Source of the DNA: an uncultured Christensenellaceae bacterium
GTDB taxonomy: Bacteria > Bacillota > Clostridia > Christensenellales > Christensenellaceae
NCBI GenBank assembly: GCA_910588425.1
Contig: CAJUPM010000004.1
Location: 57,761 to 85,058 of the forward strand
DNA length: 27,298 nt
Direction: 5' to 3'
A program made the position numbers and the translations under genes. Shown here piece after piece: positions 7,809 to 14,014 of the stretch (positions within the stretch are counted from its first letter, which is position 1; every line of letters begins with the position of its first letter). The notes beneath the pieces are model-generated. The model did not search any database. It worked only from the letters and a program-made list of their open reading frames with translations, and had not been told where the DNA came from.

Positions 7809-7874
7809 TCATTTGAAAAACAGTTTCAAAATTCCCCGGATAAATTTCGGCGGCCGTACGCAATAAACTTTCAT
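7809..7874 (-). CDS. spoVM: Stage V sporulation protein SpoVM (21 residues)
   Basis: This tiny gene encodes 21 residues beginning MKVYCVRPPKF and continuing with an IRGILKLFFK-type amphipathic helix. Bacillus SpoVM begins MKFYTIKLPKF and continues with LGGIVRAML. The shared features are MK-Y, a branched residue, a basic residue, P-K-F and G-I. SpoVM recognises the curved forespore membrane and anchors SpoIVA to start coat assembly. GAGAGGTGAG precedes the ATG. Position supports the call: spoVM is next to rpmB in Bacillus, with rpmB on the opposite strand. The protein is about 5 residues shorter than the Bacillus form at its C terminus. The gene lies 19 nt downstream of the small membrane-protein gene and is probably co-transcribed with it. 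Confidence 0.85.
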   Translation of the reverse strand: MKVYCVRPPKFIRGILKLFFK

Positions 7875-7893
7875 ATTACTCACCTCTCACATT

Positions 7894-8046
7894 TCAGCAT
7901 TCTTTAAACATCAGTACCCCTACCACGATAAGCGCAACTCCAAAAATGAGGCACCAGATCCAGGCAGGCAGGATAAACAATACCAAGATCGCCCCCAGCG
8001 CCAGCAGGATATAGCCAAGCAGCCGTTTCGCATTGCATTTGCCCAT
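7894..8046 (-). CDS. Small two-helix membrane protein, upstream of spoVM
   Basis: This gene encodes 50 residues: a short basic N terminus (MGKCNAKR), two hydrophobic segments (about 9-26 and 30-46) broken by a turn at PAW, and the end FKEC. I do not know a named family. Similar short glycine- and leucine-rich two-helix proteins are common in Clostridia. The ATG at 8046 is preferred because GGGGAG lies 7 nt upstream. In-frame starts at 8082 (ATG) and 8091 (TTG) lack ribosome sites. The stop is 19 nt before spoVM with no terminator between, so the two probably form one transcript. A sporulation role is inferred only from that context. Confidence 0.65.
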   Translation of the reverse strand: MGKCNAKRLLGYILLALGAILVLFILPAWIWCLIFGVALIVVGVLMFKEC

Positions 8047-8143
8047 CTCTTCTCTCCCCAATCTTTCGCTTAGATACTTCATAATACTCAATCTATATGC
8101 ACTTTGTGCCTCTCTTCATGCCTATCAGCGCCGCTCTTGCAAT

Positions 8144-8173
8144 TTGACAGTTTTTTTGCCGGCATGTTAAGAT
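8144..8173 (+). promoter_or_regulatory. Promoter of the DUF3842 gene
   Basis: A perfect TTGACA (8144-8149) is followed after 18 bp by TAAGAT (8168-8173). TG at 8165-8166 makes an extended -10 element. The predicted transcript start is near 8180. Confidence 0.82.
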
Positions 8174-8178
8174 AAAAA

Positions 8179-8204
8179 CAGGCTTGCTCTTTTCAGGGAG
8201 CCTG
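8179..8204 (+). other. Stem-loop at the 5' end of the DUF3842 mRNA
   Basis: CAGGCT (8179-8184) pairs with AGCCTG (8199-8204). CTC (8187-8189) can pair with GGG (8196-8198) beyond a two-base bulge. It begins at about the predicted transcription start and ends 5 nt before the GGAGG ribosome site. It may stabilise the 5' end or tune translation; no known riboswitch fold is seen. Confidence 0.45.
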
Positions 8205-8223
8205 CCTTTGGAGGTGAGCTATT

Positions 8224-8640
8224 GTGAAGATTTTAATCATAGACGGCCAGGGAGGGAGAATCGGCAAGATGCTGGTTGAGAAAATTCGGCAAAGATGGCC
8301 AGAGCTGCCGCTCATAGCCCTTGGCACCAACAGCATCGCCACTTCTACCATGCTGCGCGCCGGCGCCCAGGAAGGCGCAACCGGAGAAAATCCCGTGATC
8401 TACAACGCCCAGAGCGCGGATGTCATCATCGGGCCCATCGGAATCGTGCTGGCCAATTCCCTGCTCGGTGAAATTACGCCGGCCATGGCTGCTGCCGTCG
8501 CCCAAAGCGATGCCCAGAAAATCCTCATCCCGATGAACCGCTGCAAATCTGCCATCGCAGGAGTTTTAGAGGCTCCTCTGGCCGAATACATTGAGCTTGC
8601 AGCTAATTTGCTGCAAAAATTCCTGGCAGACAAAATCTGA
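8224..8640 (+). CDS. DUF3842 family protein
   Basis: This 138-residue conserved protein of unknown function belongs to DUF3842. The N terminus ILIIDGQGGRIGKML looks like a Rossmann-type nucleotide-binding beta-loop-helix. Other strongly conserved-looking segments are ALGTNSIATSTMLRAGA (about 37-53), EGATGENPV, DVIIGPIGIVLANSLLGEITP and ILIPMNRC. The start is GTG at 8224, with GGAGG at 8210-8214. The gene has its own extended -10 promoter, a leader hairpin and a terminator, so it is a single-gene unit. Cytoplasmic location is expected, as no signal or membrane segment is visible. A nucleotide- or dinucleotide-binding role is only inferred from the glycine loop. Confidence 0.85.
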   Translation: MKILIIDGQGGRIGKMLVEKIRQRWPELPLIALGTNSIATSTMLRAGAQEGATGENPVIYNAQSADVIIGPIGIVLANSLLGEITPAMAAAVAQSDAQKILIPMNRCKSAIAGVLEAPLAEYIELAANLLQKFLADKI

Positions 8641-8650
8641 AACTCCGGAA

Positions 8651-8686
8651 AATAAAAAAAGAAGCCGCTTGGCTTCTTTTTTTATT
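8651..8686. terminator. Bidirectional terminator
   Basis: The stem AAAAAAAGAAGCC/GGCTTCTTTTTTT has a GCTT loop, with T-runs readable on both strands. It separates the convergent DUF3842 and lipoprotein genes. Confidence 0.93.
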
Positions 8687-8702
8687 TTTGCAATTTCGCA
8701 GC

Positions 8703-9092
8703 TTACTGCTTGGTGAAGATCAGCGTTACGGTAACGCCTTCCTGCTCCTGATCCAGGCGCATCTCTGTGCCGCTGAATTTCGCGGTCATCGTGCCCGTGG
8801 GATCCGTGATGGTAACGGTGTCGCCATCGACACTATACTTGGAAGAAGCTTTCTGCCCATTGAGATCAACAGTAACCTTGCCGCCCTTCTGGAAAGACAG
8901 CGTCATGGTGCCAACCAGGGACTCCACATCGCTCTCTCCCATTTCCATGCCCATTGCTTCGCCGCCGGTCAGCTTCCAAGTGGTACCCGTAAGCGCATCA
9001 GCAGGAGCACCGCATGCCACCAGAGCCAAGGCCAAGATAAGCACGAAAGCTACACAAATCGTTCTCTTCATTGCTTTGTTCATTTCCTTCAT
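8703..9092 (-). CDS. Small lipoprotein with lipocalin-like C-terminal domain
   Basis: This protein has 129 residues. A basic N terminus and hydrophobic core (about 10-24) lead to the lipobox LVAC (24-27), so the mature protein should be a membrane-anchored lipoprotein from C27. The rest starts LTGTTWKLTGG and alternates beta-strand and turn patterns (SFQKGGKVTVDLNG, YSVDGDTVTITD, AKFSGTEMRLDQE), as in small lipocalin-like or META-like beta-barrel domains. No catalytic residues stand out. The start is uncertain: AGGAGG lies 2 nt before the ATG at 9092 and 11 nt before the in-frame ATG at 9083. A TATGAT at 9124-9129 on the minus strand may be the -10 box. The function is unknown. Confidence 0.82.
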   Translation of the reverse strand: MKEMNKAMKRTICVAFVLILALALVACGAPADALTGTTWKLTGGEAMGMEMGESDVESLVGTMTLSFQKGGKVTVDLNGQKASSKYSVDGDTVTITDPTGTMTAKFSGTEMRLDQEQEGVTVTLIFTKQ

Positions 9093-9248
9093 TTCCTCCT
9101 GAAAGATTTTCCTTATCTATGGTATCATATCTTTTTTAAAATGGGTAGTAGAACTCGCATCTTAAAAAAATCTTAAAAAATTCTGCCGCACTTCTAATTT
9201 TGCATTCTCGCCCATATTCCCCTTTTTCCGCCATTTTAGCCCAAAATA

Positions 9249-9277
9249 TTTCTTTTTTCCTATAATTCCACTATAAT
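9249..9277 (+). promoter_or_regulatory. Candidate promoter of the EndoQ-UvrD fusion gene
   Basis: Two TATAAT hexamers occur at 9261-9266 and 9272-9277. The second has TTTCTT 17 bp upstream, a weak -35. No SOS-type LexA box (CGAAC-N4-GTTCG) is seen between here and the ATG at 9308. The 215 bp between the lipoprotein gene and this gene hold no other recognisable feature. Confidence 0.5.
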
Positions 9278-9307
9278 GAGCATATCGCAAATGTTAGGAG
9301 CAAAGAT

Positions 9308-12300
9308 ATGTTTCTCGCAGATCTGCATATTCATTCCCGCTATTCCCGGGCGACCAGCAAAACCTGCGCGCCCGAAACGCTGGATCATGCCGCGCGCAAA
9401 AAAGGGCTGCAGCTTATCGGGACAGGCGATTTCACACATCCCGCCTGGCGCCGGGAGCTTTCAGAGAAACTCATGCCCGCCGAGCAGGGCTTCTACCGCC
9501 TGAAAGATGAGCTCATTCTGCCCTGTGAAACTGCCCTGCAAGGCCCCGCGCCCAGGTTCGTGCTCTCCAGCGAGATCAGCTGTATTTATAAGAAAAACGG
9601 GCGCACGCGCAAAGTGCACCTGCTCATTCTCGTCTCCTCTTTGGAAAAAGCCGAGGTGCTCTCCAAAAAGCTGGAGGCCATTGGAAATCTGCATTCGGAC
9701 GGCCGGCCGATTCTGGGGCTGGACAGCAAAGATCTGCTGGAGCTGACGCTGGAAACCTGCCCGGATGCCATTTTCATTCCCGCACATATCTGGACGCCGC
9801 ACTTCTCCTTATTTGGCGCATATTCCGGCTTTGATACCATCGAAGAATGCTTCGAAGATCTGACGCCGCAGATCCATGCCCTGGAAACCGGCTTATCCTC
9901 AGATCCGCCCATGAACTGGCGCCTGGAAGCGCTGGATCGCTATACTCTCGTCTCCAATTCCGATGCGCATTCCCCGGCAAATCTTGCCCGGGAGGCGAAT
10001 CTATTCGATACGGAGTTTTCCTATTCTGCTATCAGCCATGCTTTGGCGCATCCGGAAACGCAGGAGTTTTTCGGCACGCTGGAATTCTTCCCGGAAGAGG
10101 GAAAATATCATTACGACGGGCACCGCAACTGCGGCATATGCCTCTCTCCAGAGCAGACCATCGCGCTGGGCGGGATTTGCCCCGTATGCGGCAAGAGCCT
10201 GACCGTCGGCGTTTCCCACCGCGTGGAAGAGCTGGCAGATCATCCGCTGGGGCGGCGCGCGCCTTTCGCAAAGCATTTTGAGAGCATCATGCCGCTTTCG
10301 GAAGCGCTCTCTTCCTGCCTTGGCTATTCGGTCAGCAGCCTGAAAACACGGAATTTGCAGGAGCTTTTGGCCAGGGAAATTGGGCCGGAGCTATATATTC
10401 TGCGGGAGGCTCCCTTAGAGCAAATCAAAGAAAAGGCCGGCCCGCTGGTGGCCGAAGGGATTCGCCGGCTGCGCACAAAAGAGATGCTCGCCCAGCCCGG
10501 CTATGACGGCGCTTATGGGAAAATCCAGCTGATTGATGAGCAGGAGCGCGCTTCCCTGCAAGGGCAGCTTTCTTTCTTCAAAAACCTTCCTTCCAAGCCT
10601 TCCCCAAAACAAGCTGTTTTGCCCTCTCCCGCCATTTCTGCGCCGGCGGTCCAAGAGGGGCAGCCGGATTCCGGCGCTTCGCCCGATCACTACGGCCTGA
10701 ACCAGCTGCAATGGGAAGCGGCCTCCAGCACAGCGCCGGTTTTAGCCGTGCAGGCCGGGCCGGGAACGGGCAAAACCCGGACACTGGTTTACCGCATTGT
10801 CTCTCTCTTAGAGCGCTCGGGCGTTCCGGCTTCACAAATTACCGCCGTTACCTTTACTAACCAGGCCGCCTCGGAAATGCGCGAGCGCCTGTCGCGTGAA
10901 CTGGGGCGTGGGCAGATCCGCACGCTCAGCATCGGAACCTTCCACTCCATCTGTCTCGCCCTGCTCAAGAAATGGAAACTAAACTGCCCGGTTTTGGAGG
11001 AAAATGAGGCACTGCTCCTGGCACAGGAGATCATCTCCTCCTTCTCGCTTCGCTTTTCGGCAAATGGTCTGCTGCGCCGAATCTCCGGCATCAAAAATAA
11101 ATCGCTTCCCGCCTCCGATCTGCCGGAGGGCGTTTTGGCGGCATATGATCGTCTGCTGGAATCCTATGGCGTCATGGATTACGACGATATTTTGCTCAAA
11201 ACCATCGCTCAGCTGGAAAGCGGCAAAAAGGAGCGGTCTTTGGGCGGCTTTGCGCATCTTTTGGTGGATGAGTTCCAGGATATCAACCCATTGCAGTATC
11301 GCCTCATTCAGCTTTGGAAGCGCGATAACGGGAGCTTATTCTGCATTGGCGACGCCAACCAGTCCATCTACGGGTTCCGCGGGGCAAGCGCCGAGTGTTT
11401 TTCCCGCCTGGCCTCGGACTACCCCGAGTGCAGGCAGATTCTTTTAGAGGAAAACTATCGCTCAACCCCCGAAATTCTGGGTTGTGCTCAGCCTGTCGTG
11501 CACAGCCGGGCGCTGGCGCCAAAGCGGCCATCCGGCTCCAAAGTACAGCTCATGAGAGCATCCAGCGCGCGCTCGGAAGGCATCTATATCGCCCACGAGA
11601 TCATCCGCATGATGGGCGGGATCGACATGCTGGGCGCACATGGGGCGAAAAGGCGCTCTCACGCGCAAAGCGCGGCGCTCAGCTTTTCGGATATTGCCCT
11701 GCTCTACCGCACACACCGCCAGGCGGCACAGTTGGAATACTGCCTGCAAAGAGAGGGCATTCCCTATGTTGTACTCGGAAGAGAGGACTATCTTTCGGAT
11801 GCGGAAGTCCAGCGCGCCCTTGCGTTTTTCCGGCTGCTCTGCACGCCGCAGAACCTTTTGGCGCTCTGCTCCAGTTTTGGGGCAATCGGCTGTTCCCGTG
11901 AGCAAACCTCTGTTCTGCGGCAATGCTATGGGGACTCAGGTTATTGCCCCCAAGCACTTGTGCAAGCGCTCCGCGCCCAGACGGAAAATGCTCCGGCACT
12001 GCTGCAATTCTCTCAGCTTTTGGAGCATTTTCTCCCGCTGTTTTCCAAAACCGCCCCACAGGCTCTTCTGGAGGATTGGGCGGCGCGGCAAGGCATCGGG
12101 GAAAACGCCTGCTTTGAGCGGCTTTTATGCGCCGCATCGGCGCACAAAGATCTCCCCTCCCTCCTCTCAAACCTTGCGCTGGGGCAAGAGGCGGATATCC
12201 GGCGCAGCGGCAGCCGAGCCTATCCTTTGGACGCCGTTACCCTCTCCACTTTGCACGGCGCAAAGGGCCTGGAGTTTGAGGCAGTATTTCTCTGCGGGCT

Positions 12301-12526
12301 GAACAAAGGCATCCTGCCTCTGCAAACGATCGGCAGCGCCGATCCCGGCGAAGAGCGCCGCCTGCTCTATGTGGGCATGACGCGCGCCAAAACTTCCCTG
12401 CATCTTTGCTGCTATGCAGAGCCATCGCCCCTGCTTTCCGAGCTTCCCGCGGCCTTCTTTGAGGCAGATACCGCCGCCGACCGCAAAAAAATTCTGGCCA
12501 AACAGCTGAGTTTGTTTGACGCATAG
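9308..12526 (+). CDS. EndoQ-type PHP endonuclease fused to a UvrD-type helicase
   Basis: This 1072-residue two-part protein begins with an EndoQ/TIGR00375-like PHP domain (about 1-425). Its PHP metal motifs are DLHIHS (5-10), GTGDFTH (38-44), AHIWTPHFS (159-167) and SNSDAHSP (216-223). A four-Cys zinc knuckle follows (C275, C278, C291, C294). EndoQ nicks DNA 5' of deaminated bases and abasic sites. After a Pro/Ser-rich linker (about 426-460) comes a superfamily 1A helicase with Walker A AGPGTGKT (483-490), VDEFQD (653-658), GDANQSIYGFRGA (681-693), ENYRS (715-719), TLHGAKGLEFE (981-991) and YVGMTRAK (1021-1028). QLSFF at 420-424 and QLSLF at 1066-1070 resemble sliding-clamp motifs. AGGAG lies 8 nt before the ATG. 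A role in repair of deaminated DNA is inferred. Confidence 0.93.
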   Translation: MFLADLHIHSRYSRATSKTCAPETLDHAARKKGLQLIGTGDFTHPAWRRELSEKLMPAEQGFYRLKDELILPCETALQGPAPRFVLSSEISCIYKKNGRTRKVHLLILVSSLEKAEVLSKKLEAIGNLHSDGRPILGLDSKDLLELTLETCPDAIFIPAHIWTPHFSLFGAYSGFDTIEECFEDLTPQIHALETGLSSDPPMNWRLEALDRYTLVSNSDAHSPANLAREANLFDTEFSYSAISHALAHPETQEFFGTLEFFPEEGKYHYDGHRNCGICLSPEQTIALGGICPVCGKSLTVGVSHRVEELADHPLGRRAPFAKHFESIMPLSEALSSCLGYSVSSLKTRNLQELLAREIGPELYILREAPLEQIKEKAGPLVAEGIRRLRTKEMLAQPGYDGAYGKIQLIDEQERASLQGQLSFFKNLPSKPSPKQAVLPSPAISAPAVQEGQPDSGASPDHYGLNQLQWEAASSTAPVLAVQAGPGTGKTRTLVYRIVSLLERSGVPASQITAVTFTNQAASEMRERLSRELGRGQIRTLSIGTFHSICLALLKKWKLNCPVLEENEALLLAQEIISSFSLRFSANGLLRRISGIKNKSLPASDLPEGVLAAYDRLLESYGVMDYDDILLKTIAQLESGKKERSLGGFAHLLVDEFQDINPLQYRLIQLWKRDNGSLFCIGDANQSIYGFRGASAECFSRLASDYPECRQILLEENYRSTPEILGCAQPVVHSRALAPKRPSGSKVQLMRASSARSEGIYIAHEIIRMMGGIDMLGAHGAKRRSHAQSAALSFSDIALLYRTHRQAAQLEYCLQREGIPYVVLGREDYLSDAEVQRALAFFRLLCTPQNLLALCSSFGAIGCSREQTSVLRQCYGDSGYCPQALVQALRAQTENAPALLQFSQLLEHFLPLFSKTAPQALLEDWAARQGIGENACFERLLCAASAHKDLPSLLSNLALGQEADIRRSGSRAYPLDAVTLSTLHGAKGLEFEAVFLCGLNKGILPLQTIGSADPGEERRLLYVGMTRAKTSLHLCCYAEPSPLLSELPAAFFEADTAADRKKILAKQLSLFDA

Positions 12527-12536
12527 AAAAAATGCC

Positions 12537-12577
12537 ATAAAAAAGATGCGGAGCAATTTCGCTCCGCACCTTTTTAT
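12537..12577. terminator. Bidirectional terminator after the fusion gene
   Basis: TGCGGAGC/GCTCCGCA pairs around the loop AATTTC, flanked by AAAAAG and CTTTTT that extend the stem and supply T-runs on both strands. It lies just after the fusion-gene stop and overlaps the stop of the convergent glyoxalase-like gene. Confidence 0.9.
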
Positions 12578-12942
12578 TTTGCCGGGATAATTTCGACCCA
12601 GTATCCATCCGGATCCTCGATGAAATAGATTCCCATATCCGCATTTTCAAAGCAGACACAGCCCATTTCCTTATGCCTTTCGAGCGCCGCCTCGTAGTCG
12701 TCTACGCGAAGCGCCAAGTGGAATTCATTGTCGCCGAGATTATAGGGGCGCTGCCATTCCTTCAGCCAGGTGAGTTCCAGCTGGTGGCCAGTCTGCCCGT
12801 CTCCCAGATAGACGATGATAAAGCTGCCGTCCTCTGCTTCGTGCCGCTTTTCTTCCTTCAGCCCCAGCGCTTTTTCATAAAACTCCAGGGATTTTTCCAA
12901 ATTCAGCACATTAAAGTTGTTATGCGCAAACCCAAACTTCAT
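12574..12942 (-). CDS. Glyoxalase / VOC-family protein (lactoylglutathione lyase-like)
   Basis: This 122-residue vicinal-oxygen-chelate protein has the glyoxalase I metal-ligand pattern: H7 (FAHNNF), E56 (HQLELTW), H75 (EFHLAL) and E117 (YWVEIIP). The family start is a two-repeat fold with FYEKALGL near residue 21 and FIEDPDGYWVEI near the end. The likely activity is isomerisation of the methylglyoxal-thiol adduct, or a related metal-dependent reaction. AAAGGA precedes the ATG. It lies 35 nt after the agmatinase-like gene on the same strand with no terminator between, so the two are probably co-transcribed. The thiol cofactor in this organism is not known. Confidence 0.9.
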   Translation of the reverse strand: MKFGFAHNNFNVLNLEKSLEFYEKALGLKEEKRHEAEDGSFIIVYLGDGQTGHQLELTWLKEWQRPYNLGDNEFHLALRVDDYEAALERHKEMGCVCFENADMGIYFIEDPDGYWVEIIPAK

Positions 12943-12977
12943 ATTTATTTCCTTTCACCAAAGACGGCCGGCGTTGC

Positions 12978-13934
12978 TTACTTCTCCTCCGCCTTCTTTT
13001 TGGAAAGGCCGGCCAGCACATAGAGGATCATCTGCACGGCGATATGCGAAGAGGTGTTGTTGGGATCCATAGGCGGATAAACCTCAACCACATCGAAACC
13101 GGCAATGCCGCGGCATGCGAAATAGTAAAGCGCGTTGAACAGCTCAAAGGTCGTCAGGCCGTTGCCGTCCAGCGGGCCGCCCGGGTTATAGGCGATATCC
13201 AAAACATCGCTGCAAACCGTAACGTAAACAGCATCCGTGCCGTCTGCCGCCGTATCATAGGCCTCTTTGACGAGCTTCATATAATCCTTCATATCGCCCA
13301 TGCGGATATCGTTGATGGTAACGACTTTCGCGCCGATCTTCTTGGCATAAGCGCCGTCCTGGGGGGCATTACGCGCCCCGCGGATGCCGAAATGCACGAT
13401 GCTGGTATTTTTGACGCTCTCCAGCTCGGAAATCCGGTGCAGGGGGCAGCAGCGAGCATAGGGATCGTCCCCGAAAATCTCGCGGTTATCAAAGTGTGCA
13501 TCCATATGGATGATGCCGACTTTGCCTTTTTTCGTCTCGCCAAGGCCGCGCATGATGGGGAACGTGATGCTATGGTCTCCGCCCAGGAAAATCGGGACAG
13601 TTCCCGAAGCAAAAAGCTCCTTTGCTTTTTCTGTAATCTTCTCAAATGTTTTGAGCGTATCGCTGGGCTCGCAGCCGAGATCGCCGCCGTCCGTAACTTT
13701 CAGGTTGTCCCAGACGTTGATATCATCCAGCTCGGGCAGGTAGCCCGTATATCTGGCGGAGGCGTTGCGGATTGCCTTGGGCAAAAGCTCGGTTCCGGCA
13801 TATGCGCTCCAGGTTACGCCGCCTTCCCACGGGATGCCCATAAAGACTGCATCCTGCGCAGCATAGCTGGCCGGATCTTCGTTGATCTCCTGTTTGAGCA
13901 TTCCAGGTGTGTTTCCATAGACGAATTTTTTCAT
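12978..13934 (-). CDS. Agmatinase/arginase-family protein with altered metal site
   Basis: This 318-residue ureohydrolase-fold protein belongs to a family that cleaves guanidino groups to urea with two Mn ions. Conserved ligands are H121 (GGDHS) and D145, H147, D149 (DAHFDN). The last motif, normally SxDxDxxDP, reads VCSDVLDIAYNPG (240-252). Thus Cys241 sits where the metal-bridging Asp is expected, D243 is kept, and the usual LDP is LDI. E284 matches the later acidic residue. GGGGAT precedes the ATG, and the gene has a good promoter. It is followed by the glyoxalase-like gene. No polyamine or arginine genes lie nearby. Substrate is open; the change may mark a distinct clade rather than a dead enzyme. 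Confidence 0.85.
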   Translation of the reverse strand: MKKFVYGNTPGMLKQEINEDPASYAAQDAVFMGIPWEGGVTWSAYAGTELLPKAIRNASARYTGYLPELDDINVWDNLKVTDGGDLGCEPSDTLKTFEKITEKAKELFASGTVPIFLGGDHSITFPIMRGLGETKKGKVGIIHMDAHFDNREIFGDDPYARCCPLHRISELESVKNTSIVHFGIRGARNAPQDGAYAKKIGAKVVTINDIRMGDMKDYMKLVKEAYDTAADGTDAVYVTVCSDVLDIAYNPGGPLDGNGLTTFELFNALYYFACRGIAGFDVVEVYPPMDPNNTSSHIAVQMILYVLAGLSKKKAEEK

Positions 13935-13975
13935 AATGATCCCCTTCTCCTATTCTGTTGTCATACGATAGTATC

Positions 13976-14003
13976 ATTATATCGAAATGCGCAGAAAATT
14001 CAA
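13976..14003 (-). promoter_or_regulatory. Promoter of the agmatinase-like / glyoxalase-like operon
   Basis: On the minus strand TTGAAT (13998-14003) and a perfect TATAAT (13976-13981) are 16 bp apart. Just downstream of the -10 box lies the short inverted repeat ATAC-GATA-GTAT (about 13963-13974), which overlaps the expected transcription start and could be an operator. Confidence 0.8.
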
Positions 14004-14014
14004 CACTTTTTAAC

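Noticed and set aside
9278..9307. LexA/SOS operator before the EndoQ-UvrD gene
   Set aside because: No CGAAC-N4-GTTCG-like palindrome is present between the -10 boxes and the start codon.
13935..13975. Guanidine-type riboswitch before the agmatinase-like gene
   Set aside because: The leader is about 35 nt and lacks the conserved guanidine riboswitch elements; only a short inverted repeat is present.
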